A stretch of DNA of 64,000 bases, taken from Oxytricha trifallax. Its lineage: Eukaryota; Ciliophora; Spirotrichea; Sporadotrichida; Oxytrichidae. The translations under genes were made by a program, and so were the position numbers. This document shows positions 33,360 to 44,479 of the stretch, piece by piece. The stretch is taken from positions 1 to 64,000 of the forward strand of contig ARYC01000615.1 of the NCBI GenBank assembly GCA_000711775.1, written 5' to 3'. Below the pieces are notes generated by a model, which saw only the letters and a list, made by a program, of their open reading frames with translations, did not search any database and was not told the DNA's origin. The number at the start of each line of letters is the position of its first letter. Position 1 is the first letter of the stretch.

Positions 33360-36300
33360 GGTATAAATGATTTACAAGTGCCAAGAAAGGCACCCGATCA
33401 AGATAACTTGCCTTTGATTTTTAAAAATAATATAGTCGATTCAATTTTTGATGATCCAGGTAAAATTAAGGGTATTAAATCTGAGTATTAAAATGCTCAA
33501 GATAGTGCTAAAATCAATCGAGCTAAGGAATTTCTGCACTAAACAACTATAATTTGAAGTTGCTGCTCCTGCAGCCGGATTTTGCAGGTTATAATAAAAC
33601 TTTTGATTATAAGTAGTTTGTGAGAAAGTACCTAAATAATAATAAACCAAAGTAATTGAAGCACAGCTATTAAAGTAAATCTGTAAATTCAGAGCCTCTT
33701 GAAGTTACTGCAGCCTACGATTAAATCAAGGAGAGTGATTTCACAACAAACATAAGCTTTGCAAGCGATTAAAAACAAAATAAAGAACCCTTACCTCAAA
33801 TTTTTATTAACTATGGTTCGATCATTGGCCATGAAATTCTCATAAAACATTTCGAAAGTTTCAAAAATTCTAAATATTATGAGAGGTCTTGCATTCTGCA
33901 AGATATAGTTACTAGAAACACTTAATCACTTTTTTCATTCCTAAGTAATTTTGAGAACGCTAATGAAGAATAAATGCAATACAACTTGTTTTCATTGCTG
34001 GTGGATTTAATTCAAAGCAATAATAATATAGATCAAGATTCGAAGCCACGTATCTTTTTAGCTGCCCTTGGTTATTATATGGGTGAAAGAATAACAGTCG
34101 AAGATGAATTAATTCAAGAATCAATCTATTAATTCAAGAATCAATCTTGTTATTAATACGCTCACCTAATACAAGACAGGCTCTAGGTTTAGCAAACTAT
34201 GTACTCTTCAATAACGTAGCAGCTTTCACAAAGCAGCTTGCTTAGGTGCAGAAATTACATTCTACTCACCCTAATATTTTACAATTAATGGGTTAAACTT
34301 GGTCAGTATTTGAAATCGATTCTTAGGTTAAAAAACTAATACCCTTTTCATTCTTTATTTTGAATGTGCCTTTCATTACTCTACTCAGGCAAGACGGCGA
34401 CATGCACTTAATCAGAGATATTCCTGTTGAATACACAGAATACTTTGTTAAAATTTGTGCTATATGTTGTTCTCCAACAGTTGACTTACTCAAAGAGTAT
34501 ATTTAAATTACCAGGGCTACTTTCTTACAGAAGTAAGAAGTTATTGATTCAAACACTATGGTATACTTTATGAAAGGACTTGCATAAAGATTGCAGAGCA
34601 GAGACGTGCAGTGGGTTGGCAAGATTTCTCAAATCTAGAAGCTTCAGCAGTAAATTATAGAAGCTTAAATTGAAAAAAATGTAAGTCTCAACAACAATAT
34701 CATTGAAAATTGTCTTAATGGAGATAGCTCTGAAATTCAAAGAATTTTAAACTTACCGAAATATGGAAGCATTCTCTGATAAAACAATCGAAGACTTACT
34801 ATAACTCTTTGAGAATGCAAATATCTGGCACTAATTAGCTACAGACTTCAATAAAAAGCCCCAAAATGAAAGATTAAGTGTGAGTGCTGACTTAGAAAAG
34901 CTGCAGCAAAATCTTGGCTTTAAATTATACAGTTCTCAAATTTTGTGCATTAATTATATTTGTGAAAACCTACAAGCAAACCATTTAATACATTTTGGTA
35001 TTGGAAATGGCAAGACCTTAATTTATATTGGTTACCATTCTTATAGCTCTTAAAACCAAGCTATCCGTAATCATAGTTGGCAAGAATGAACACTTAGTGC
35101 AGAGAGATTTCAATAAATTTCAAAAAGTTATTAATGCAATGAAACTTGAATCAAACTTTAATTTCTTCGCAAAAAGTGCAGGTATTTATTTCTTCACTCA
35201 ACCCAAACTCAAGAAATAAATGAAGGTAGCTAAATTCATGAGTGTGTGGTAAGAAAGTATCGTTCTTGTTGATGAATACGACTGGATTTTATTCGATGGC
35301 TCCAGTGAAAACATTGTAAACTAGCTAATTTTTACAAACAAGCTAAAAGTATTATTGGATTTTCAGGAAGCCATCTTTCTCAAAGTGAAGAGAACTGTCT
35401 TAATTTAGCTTTTCATAGCAAACCTGTGGTGTTCCCTACACTTGATAAATTGTAAGGAGATAAGAAAACTTAGCTGGCTGACTTGTTAATAAGTTCAAAT
35501 CAAGGAGATTACTTACAAAAAATCAAGGAAATCATAAAGGATTAAGTAGCTATTTCACCAGTTTTAATTGTTGCTTCAACAAATTATAGCGCTATTGAGA
35601 AAGGTTTTTAGAATACTAACTTTGATTTCAAAAGTTTCAGCCACTCCTAAGCTGCTGCAATTGAATCTGCGATTGAAGGCAGATATTTATTGAGGAATGC
35701 AAGCAAAATTATGGTGTTTACTTGCTTAACGAATCACAGGGAAGAGGAACTGACATTTAAACAAATGATGAAATCGATTAAAATGGAGGTTCATATTTAA
35801 TTATTGCTGATGTTTTTTCAAAACGATCTGAAGAATAAATTATTGGTAGAATTGGCAGACTTAACACTAAAGGCAGGTGGTAACGAGTATTATATAGATA
35901 CGCTTCTAAAGATAGTGAAGAGCAGCTAATAATATAAGAACAGAGAGAAATCGAACTTATTCTTGATCGCAAGCATAATTAAGTATAATCAATTTTGTAA
36001 AATCGATTAGAAGAAATGGAAAATTTTCTTTAATAAAATAAGGTGCCTTAAGAATCAATTTCTGCAGAACTTTCAAACGATTAGGAGCAAGATAAGATTG
36101 TTAAAGAAATCGTTGATCATATTGTTGCTCTAACTGAGAAAGCTTACAGTGAAGCAACCAACCCAGCTGAAGAAGTGAAGCAAGAAAATCTTGAAGAAGA
36201 AAAAGAACCTTAATAAGTTTTAGAATAAGCTGAATAAAGTAAGTTGGGTTTTTATTAACCTTCTCTCATAGAACTTATTGAAGAGAAGATGAGTTAAAAT

Positions 36301-36671
36301 CCTTTGCTGCAAGATAAACCATTCGACAAGATATAGTAGGTAGTGCACAAGAATTTAAAACGGTAGTACCATGAAATTACTAAGGCTCAAAGCAGAGAGA
36401 GATAAAGAAGTAAAGGTAGCAAGAAAAATAATAATAAGAGAGAAATGAAAAATTAACAAAAGCTTGAATTTATCAAAGAATAAAATAAGACTTGAAATCT
36501 TAATACTCGTCGCAGTGCCAGAGATAAATCATTCACTTGCACTTATACAGAGCTGCCAGAGAGTGAAGAGACAATGCAAAGTTGGTTGAAGGCAGCCTCT
36601 AGTGAGAGAAAGCACTTTAAAAGCGACATAAACCACAAAAATCCAGAGAGAAAACCAAGATTAAGAATATG
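33360..36671 (+). pseudogene. SecA-like DEAD-type helicase relic
   Basis: About 1,100 residues can be followed in changing frames. An N-terminal helical region leads to the nucleotide-binding motif HFGIGNGKTL (about 34990), then LSVIIVGKNEHLVQRDF, a Walker B-like VLVDEYDW (about 35265), and the SecA-type C-terminal motor motifs QGRGTDI, GGSYLIIADVFSKRSEEQ and IIGRIGRLNTKGRW (about 35740-35880), ending in a charged Q/E/K-rich tail. Breaks: frame changes near 33550, 34128, 34780, 35010, 35340 and 35730, and a TGA near 36490. The break at 34128 is a tandem copy of 19 bases. SecA-like proteins of this kind occur as large families in ciliates; they are not bacterial translocases in function as far as is known. 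This copy appears dead, unless some breaks are tiny IESs. Confidence 0.7.
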
Positions 36672-36765
36672 AGATTTATCTTAATTTTTTAAAGAAATTC
36701 ACCATATTCAAGTCTTTGCTATTAATAGCATATAGAGAATCGTGGAGGAATAGAAGCAGCAGCAC

Positions 36766-37571
36766 TCATTGTCTCATGTTTGGAGATTGATTTTGCATAT
36801 TCTACAGGTTACCATCTTGCATAAACTGCTCTTTCATCTTGCGTAAGTCAAGCAACTCACTTTCCATATTATCATGTTATTGCTTCAACTTTTTAGTTTA
36901 CTGCAAGAATTCTTGCTTATCTTATTTCAAAGCATCTTCATAATCCTTTACCTCCTCTAACTATTCACGGGTTCTCTTTCTTTTAGATGAATCCTTAACG
37001 AGATTCACAGCCTTACCTCGCTCAGCTACACAAGAAATTAAGAGAGAGTAAACTTACTGCTAAAGTTAAGGCATCTGCTGAGAGCGTCCACGAACTCGGG
37101 TCTCATTTCTATAACGAGATCTCTATTTTACTCGAGCTTTTCTCTTCGTTAGAGCATTGCATCATGAATCATCTGGGAGACACCGTCGGTGTCTAGGGTG
37201 AAGAGCAAATCGCAGATCCATTATCTGTCAAGGTGGACCCAATCTCGTTCTTCAGGCAAGTATTGCAGCAGTCTTGAAGACCTTCTTGCATAATCGAGAA
37301 AGTCTTGAACTGTAAGTCCATCGATTTGAGGCACTGCTGACACTTTAACTGCGTCTCTTCTTACGTACTATATTAACAGTTACAGGGTTAAGCTAGGGCT
37401 TACGTCTTTCTCTGCTCTTATGATTTACTTAAGTAAATAAATGTTGGTGGAGTCCGCTTTTGGTAAGAAAGCGTGGCAGTCTTGGGCAAGAAAGTTGTAT
37501 AGCTCTTTCTTACTTTTGCACTTCTGGGCGAGTTCTGAAACATTGATACCAGTAAGTTACTATTGGTTCAT
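36766..37571 (-). CDS. Unrecognised 257-aa protein with a 32-bp intron
   Basis: ATG 37569-37571, stop TGA 36766-36768. A 32-bp GT-AG intron (37026-37057, GTAAGT...TGTAG) separates NFS from TERGKAV; removing it gives exactly 258 codons. The first part is globular (TGINVSELAQKCKSKKE; VQDFLDYARRSSRLLQYL; ERDWVHLDRQWICDLLFTLD), while the part after the intron is basic then coiled coil (REQLEEVKDYEDALKQDKQE, KKLKQQHDNMESELLDLRKM). I do not recognise the family. It is uninterrupted by IESs, GC-richer than its surroundings, and overlaps nothing; it converges on the helicase relic. A TATA-like TATATAAAAT lies about 30 bp upstream. Confidence 0.8.
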
Positions 37572-37600
37572 TAAACTTTAAAATTAAGGTGCCTTAAACC

Positions 37601-37740
37601 ATTTTATATAGTCCAATTTTGATTCAGGAAGACACTACCGTTACTAAAATCAGAGAGTGCTTTTCATAATAATGAAATCGTACCAGCACGATCCAATTTC
37701 CGCTAGCGGAATTCCTACCAGCACAAACGGAATTCAGAAT
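37601..37740 (-). promoter_or_regulatory. Putative promoter of the 257-aa gene, with TACCAGCAC repeats and a palindrome
   Basis: On the minus strand ACTATATAAAAT (about 37601-37613) is placed as a TATA box. Further upstream are the perfect 14-bp palindrome TTCCGCTAGCGGAA (37698-37711) and two direct TACCAGCAC words (37681, 37716) with GGAATTC repeats between and after them, in DNA more GC-rich than the flanks. Confidence 0.45.
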
Positions 37741-38019
37741 ACACATATTCTAAATAACTGGCGTTTATTAATTCAGGATTCATGATGAAATTTCAAGCTT
37801 TATAGAATAAAGATCTTATATATTTAGGTAAATTTTATAGACTAAATAATTCATTTTACCTCTATTTTTCACATTCTATAAGATTAAAATTCTCTTAATT
37901 ATGCAAATATAATTATACAATTTTATAGAGTTAATAAATTAATGAATTTCAACACATATATTACCCATCCTTAGTAAGTATACATTTATGCTTCCTGATT
38001 AATTGATCTAATAAATAAA

Positions 38020-38039
38020 CCCCAAAACCCCAAAACCCC
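38020..38039. repeat. Internal telomere-like tract (C4A4C4A4C4)
   Basis: A perfect 20-base tract. About 110-190 bp further right lie AAACTCT/CTAACAAAATCT repeats (38140-38215). The same pairing of a 20-base tract and these repeats recurs in the IES 57446-59450. Confidence 0.8.
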
Positions 38040-38215
38040 ATAAGCATTATTCTAGGATGATGCATAAATTAATCAATAGAGTAAGGATATAAATCATAAC
38101 TCTTTAATTACTATACAGTTAATTGATTAATTAATTGTAGTTTTTAAAACTCTAAAAAAATCTAACAAACTATAACAAAATATTACAAACTCTAACAAAA
38201 TCTAAAAATATAAAA

Positions 38216-41200
38216 TTTATTCATACAATATTTAATACTACGCTTTACCCTATATTATACTTATCTTATGATTCCAATGTCTATAGATTTTTTGTAAATA
38301 ATTCAATCAATTTATGTATAATTTTCATACTTTAGCTTATAAAGAGCTTTATCAACTATAATTTCAACTTTTTACTTTTTTATGACAAAAAGGGACCAAA
38401 CTAATTTTATTTATCATTCTTTCACTTATGCTATTTCACTAAATACACAGAAATGAACTCTTAAAATTTTAGAATTTTTTGTTTTTTATTGGACTTATAA
38501 TTTTTCTTTTAAAAATACCTCTATTTTAATTTATTTTTAATCAATGATAATTTATTATAACTAAGTCTTTAATTTGTAAATTTTTAACAAGAATCTAAAA
38601 AATTTAAGTTTCTCAAACTAAGCTTAAAATAACCATAATAACTTTATTTATATTAGTAAGTTTAAGATTATTTGATAGTATTTCAAATTAATTTTACTAA
38701 TAAGTTTTATAATTTAATCTCATAATGAATTCTTTAATTAGAATTAATTTTATAGTTAACTTATTAAACTCTTAATTAAATTAAAAAATAAATTAATTGA
38801 AACCCTATAAAATATGAGAATAATCTTTTCATTTAATGAAAAGAATTAAAGTAATAGAGAAATATAAAACAATAAAACTTAAAATTTTATCAAAAATTAT
38901 TTTTAAAAAACCTTCATTTTTTTATGAAAAAATTTATTTTATTTAACTGACTTTACTTTAAAATGGCTGTGAAATTTCATTAATTTCATTCTAGAATTTA
39001 AGTTAATTTTTTTATGCTTCATATAAAATTAGATCAACAGATAATTGATCAAAAATTTTCGTTTTATTGAGCAAAATACTACTTTTTAAGCTTTATTAAA
39101 TATTTATAGCTAAATTTTATTAAGTTGATACCTTTATAAATAAGGTTTTTAATCATAAATTTTTTTATTGGGAATTGATAAGATTTAATTTTTAAAATAC
39201 AAAAATTTTCTTTAGGCGCCATCTGACATTTTCTTTGGCGCCAACTGACACTAATGATAGATATATTAATTAGAGTTAATGGCGCAATCTGACATTTTCT
39301 TTGGCGCCAACTTACTTAAGCATTTTTATATTAAAAATAGGACAATTAAGTCATTTTATAAGTCAATTTATATTATTATCTACTCTTTAACAGAGTTATA
39401 ATTATGAAATTATCAAATATTGATAAAACTCTAGATGAAAAGTTAACATTGAGTTTATTTGTTCTAAGATTTAATTGTTAATATCTACCAACATAGCCTA
39501 TTCACTTAAATCAAATAAACTCAATTTATATTTTTTTATCTTAGAATTTAGCAATATAAACTCCATAATTAAGATTTCAAAACATTAATGCTTAATAAAT
39601 TAAAGAGACAAGCCTATAAGAAGCTTGTTACTAATTATAGTTCTTAATAATGCCTTTATAATAGATAAATATAGAAAATTATATATATGTTAAGAACTTA
39701 TTCATGCTTTATTATAGAATTTATGCATATGAATAATGTGAAATTTTTATACAAACTTATGAGCAATAGTTTGAAATTAGCTACAATCAAATAATAAGTC
39801 AAAGTATAGGAATAAATAGAAGAATGAAATTAATTATAAAGAAGGAACTTATTATTGAATTAAATAGGCAAAGAAATTAATTTGAAATAAACTGGTCTGA
39901 TATAATCTCAATCTCATTATAATATTGAGAAATTAATTTCAAATAAAACTTTGATTAATTTTAAACTTTGAATATTCAATATATGAACCTGCAAGTTATG
40001 CTTTTATAGTTAATTTATTAGTAAAACATTAAAATCTGATTTATTGAATCTTATAAATAAACCCTCTTTATTTAAGATAAATACACTGACCCTTACTTTA
40101 TAATATAAATAAAATGGCCATTTAGTTTTATATAAAAATGATTCATTTAACTAAGCTTATTGATATTCATAAAAAATTACATATTTATTAAGGTATTAAA
40201 TTTCCTATTAATGTTAACTATCTTTAGAGCTTTTGAATAATAAAATTTATTTATCCCTCTTAATTTATAATTACTATGCTAATAAAATAAAATAGTTCCC
40301 ATACTTTTATAATTCTTAGTTAACTCTACTATTTGCAAATAAAATTATTTTATTAGGTCAATTTAAGTAAAATAATTTTAGTATTTGAATAAGTTTATAT
40401 TCATGAATTTAATTAAATTTAAGTAAATTTATTGCTGTTTCTAATAACCCTTTATTGCTAAAACAATTTGAATAAAATTAGGCAAGTCGAACATTAATAA
40501 TAATAGTAAACTTAGAGTTAATTATCCTTATATTCACAAAATAATTTTAATTTAATTTTTATATCAAAATTTTACTTATAGACTTAATTTAATTTAATTT
40601 ATAATTAAGTTTGAAAATGAAAAGCCAAAATAAATTTTATTCACTAATAATTTTACAATACACCTAAAACAGCTTTATTTTATATATTATATGTAATATG
40701 ATTCAAAGTTTTCATTATTATTCATTGTTATCTTAACATATTTCAATAATTTACAAAGTTAAGCTAGGTAGAATTCAAAATTAATATCTTATCTATATTT
40801 GAATTCTTCAGTTATAAAGCCAGTTCTAACTTAAAGTTATTTATAATTTCAAATATTATTTAAGGTATATATACATTTTTAACTGAAATTGAATTTCATT
40901 TATATTTGCACATTATTTTTAAGGGTTTAAAGGGGTTCTGTTCCAAATTTTCTAAGCAATTATTTAAAAGTTGGCTTATAAAAAATATAAAATATGGAGG
41001 GATAATACTAATGATTTATAGACAAACATAATGAAAAATTGATTTAATTTATATTTAAAGAATTAAAAATATTCATTGTAATAATAATATATGTTAAAAA
41101 TTTTACCAAAAATTATTGTAAATAAAATAATTATATACAATTCATTTAGTTTAATGAGTGGTTTATAAAGTTATTATAATTATTTATTCTAAAAATAAGC

Positions 41201-41522
41201 TATATCATGCAATAAAAATAAAAAATAATTAAAAAAAAGTATGTTTAATTTATAAATTAAAGTCAAATTATTATAATTTTATGAATTTTATTATAGAATA
41301 AATAAAGAAACTAGGATTATTTATAATTTATTGCAATTAAAGTAAAAAATTAAGCATTTTTTCAACAAAAAATAGGTAATATTTGAACAATTGGTAAGAC
41401 TCTAATAATTTTACCCTAAAAATTGGAATAATTCTAAATATAGGATTAGTTTTAAACTTTCAAAAAATAGTGGAATAATATAAAAATGAAAGTTGAAAAA
41501 TAAACTTTATAATATTATTTTT
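38216..41522. other. 3.3 kb of AT-rich DNA without a gene
   Basis: I see no coding frame on either strand with the ciliate code. The only marked feature is the second GGCGCC cluster (39215-39310). Base composition is extremely AT-rich throughout. Confidence 0.6.
39215..39310. repeat. GGCGCC repeat cluster 2
   Basis: Two to three copies of the unit with TCTGACATTTTCTTTGGCGCC and CAACTGACA, as at 26071-26172. The spacing between GGCGC words is about 20 and 60 bp. Confidence 0.7.
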
Positions 41523-41540
41523 ATGTTTTAAAATCAAGCT

Positions 41541-43067
41541 ATGATTAATCGTTGTGTAGATCCAAGCACTTGTAATTTGGATTATTAATGTATTTATTGC
41601 CAAGTAAGGCAAAATGGAGAAGATTCCAAAACTCAAGCAACTTAATCCAAGAGTAAAGATGTCTCTTAAAATCTTATAAATTAGATTGGATTCTCCCAAG
41701 TTAATAGAGGCTCATAATAGCGGGTTGATAGTGGATAATAATAAGAAAATCTTATTAATTAAGACCAAGATAATTAAAACAACAATTTGTTTTAATCAAG
41801 CTAACCACTTTTGGAAAATCAGAACCCCTCAGTGTAGAAAAATCAACAAAATCAAAACTAAATGCTTTAGATTTTTAATAATTCTAAGCAGTAAAATCAA
41901 AACTTCAATTAAATCATTAGATTTAAACTTGACCTAAATCCAAGTGATAAATACTCAATCAGTAAATAATAAAACATACTGCCTTACCTTTATTCCCTAT
42001 GCTACTAAAATATGTTTTCAAATGTTGTGAAATATTCACAAGAGTTCGTTAAAGGAGAATTCTACGATACAGCAGTATAAAGCAAGACATTTTAGTTTAA
42101 CTAAAATTAATTAGAATCATTACCAGTACTTAAAATGAAATACCCCAAGAAGTTTTATTAATTCTTCCACTGCTTAAATTTAATGATGGGAAGTACATTC
42201 TTTATCTCTATTGAACAAGCAATTTAATTTGCTTTAATTAATATCAGAAAGGTCGGTTAAATTGAAAAAGCTTTTTGCAGAAACAAGATGTTTGATAAAG
42301 ACAATTTTATAGGTGGTTATCGCAACTAAGATAACAAAAATTTCAAGTTAAAGAACTTTGAAACTCAAACTTTTAACCAATTAATGAACAATGCAATTAA
42401 CAAAGGTGAAATATTAAAGTTCTTAAATGACAAAAATGTAAGCCCTATTTTAGTTTAAGTAGTTGATGCTGATCAAGAAGATTTCTTAGTAATTAAGAGA
42501 GTCAATAAATTATGGTACTACTTTAGTTAGAAAGGCTAAATATATTAGATATGCAACAGCATTAATTACTAAATTCCAGACTTAGAGAGTCAAATTGAAT
42601 AAATTGACTAGAAACAATTTATTATTTAGCATTTTGGTTCTATTAATGCATTCTAAAAAGTAGTGAAATATAGAGAATAAGATAGATAACTTGACAGAAC
42701 TTTATTCAAAGTCTTGCACCAAATCTATGAAACTAGAAACTATCTAGAAGTTTAGGAATTTTGGAAAGAACTTGCATTCTTCTCTTAGTAATCTTTGTCA
42801 AAGAATCAACTTAATAGCACAAGATTTTTACTTCCAGAGCTCAGAAACAATTATTCCAACACTTATTCTAATTAGAATACCTAAAATTAAATGAAGCAAG
42901 CCAAAAAGAGAACTAAGAAGGCTATTGACAAATAGATTTAGGAGACTTAAATTTCAACATCTTCCACTGCAAATGTTACACCAGCTAAACTTGGAACAGG
43001 AATTATGACTAGAGGTCAGTTGAAGTCTCTTGGAAACAGAGGAAGAGGCAGAGGCAACAGAGGTTGA
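41541..43067 (+). CDS. Uninterrupted 508-aa protein, Cys motif at N-terminus and RG-rich C-terminus
   Basis: ATG 41541 (an in-frame ATG also lies at 41523) to TGA 43065-43067, 509 codons with more than 60 TAA/TAG Gln codons and no IES. The N-terminus has four cysteines (RCVDPSTCNLDYQCIYCQ), a possible zinc site. A Q/N-rich low-complexity stretch follows, then from about residue 160 a globular region (EFVKGEFYDTAVQSK; FYQFFHCLNLMMGSTFFIS; GEILKFLNDKNVSPILVQ), and finally a basic tail KKRTKKAIDKQ and GNRGRGRGNRG, the kind that binds RNA. The family is not recognised. It lies near the right end of the inverted-repeat-bounded unit. Intact and long, so probably expressed at some stage. Confidence 0.85.
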
Positions 43068-44232
43068 ACCTATACTATATTAATTAATTGATTATAAATA
43101 TGCTAGACCGACAGTGCTAGTAATGAATTCAAGTTAATTTCTATTAATAATCATAAATAAAAAACAAATACTTTTCTATAATAAATTATTTATTTATTAT
43201 ACATAATTGCTTTAATTTCAAAAGCTATTGAATTAATATATCTTGAATAAATTTTTAATTTGAATGAATAAAAAATTGAATTAATTTATATAATTTGCAA
43301 TAATTGCAGTTAAATTTGTAAAATATTACAATAATTTTTGCTTTATAGAAATTAATTAATTCCATTAATGATTTCATTCTAAAATGAAATTATATAAGTA
43401 AAGAAAATATATTTAAAGCTATTTTAATTGAATTTATACCTAAATTTTTGGCAAAAATAAAGGTAATTACTATAATTAAAAAAGAAATTACTCTGAAATA
43501 AATTGAAAAAACTTGTTTATTTTTAATTTAAATTAAATTTATTTTAGGGTATTAATTAAAATGTCTGGTTGATTTTTTCGCATAATTTTTAGCCTAAATA
43601 AATAAGTAAAGTAAGCAAATATTTTTGCAAATAAGTACCAATATAAATTAAATTGAGCATTTGCACACTATAAAAATAGTGTATATAAGCACCTTAAAGA
43701 GTGCCATAGTGAAATTAAAGTGAATTAATATAAGTGCACTAAAATAACCTTTGTTACACTAGCTTAATTTAAATGCTATTCCAGTGTAACAAACATCCTT
43801 AATAATAAATAGTGCAATTTTGAGAGCAAAAAATATAAAAAACATGCATTTACATAAATTTAAAGACACGGAAATGTAGAACTCGAGGTGCTCTTCAAAG
43901 TGCACACAAAGCGCAGTGAAGTTAGTGGAGTGGGTGCGAGGTGCGTTGCTAATAAAGAAAGTGCGATAGCCATCGCAGAATTATCACTTTTTGATTTCCA
44001 TTATTAGTTTAATTATTAAAGTAGTAATTATTAATTAATTAAATTCAAACTTAATTAAAATGTAGAGGTAAAACCGCCCTCCCTCACAAATAGTGTGAAC
44101 GGTAAAACTTCGCCCCTATTCGGTCAACAGGGTACAAACCCCATATATTCTTGATCAGCATGTCAAACTCTATAAGACTGGTAAGTATGGCCTCAAAATA
44201 AAATCATGAATTTTTTCCCATTTTCACCGTAC
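43068..44232. other. Intergenic DNA with a hairpin and a GC-richer end
   Basis: No coding frame seen. At 43750-43793 TTTGTTACACT is followed after 22 bases by its exact inverse AGTGTAACAAA. GTGC-rich DNA at 43880-43985 and 44075-44160 is clearly less AT-rich than the rest and leads into the right inverted repeat. Confidence 0.5.
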
Positions 44233-44352
44233 TTGCATTCTCGAGATCGGCTCCCTCAAATTAAGTTAAATTCTGTCCTTTTAAATTTCCTTATTTATCG
44301 ATATACTTAAAACTTTTTATCAACTTACAAATTCTATGTGTACATACGTATT

Positions 44353-44359
<7 letters not shown>
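44233..44359 (-). repeat. Right inverted repeat of the 11.9-kb unit
   Basis: Reverse-complement partner of 32479-32605, next to a longer TA run (44360-44386). Confidence 0.88.
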
Positions 44360-44389
<30 letters not shown>

Positions 44390-44479
44390 TTATCAATTTA
44401 TGGGTTTATTATATTTTCATTCATTTCTTAATTAAATTATTATATATTTTTTTATTTTTTCCAAAAATTAATATGATCT

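Larger units (their letters stand above)
32479..44359. mobile_element. Candidate large inverted-repeat-bounded unit (11.9 kb)
   Basis: About 127 bp at 32479-32605 (starting AACCCCAATACGTATGTACA) recur as an inverted copy at 44233-44359, with only small differences. Both outer edges abut TA microsatellites, and the ends start with AACCCC like the 262-bp MITE. Between them lie a decayed SecA-like helicase gene, a minus-strand 257-aa gene and an uninterrupted 508-aa gene, with none of the IES splitting seen elsewhere in the window. No transposase was recognised inside. The unit may be one large element or two copies of a short repeat that happen to face each other. Confidence 0.45.

Noticed and set aside
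38020..38039. Reinserted macronuclear chromosome marked by telomere tract
   Set aside because: There is no matching G4T4 tract on the other side of a gene, and the neighbouring gene keeps its intron and promoter.
41460..41699. Minus-strand 79-aa hydrophobic frame
   Set aside because: It is the reverse of the Q/N-rich 508-aa gene, whose uninterrupted frame is far longer.
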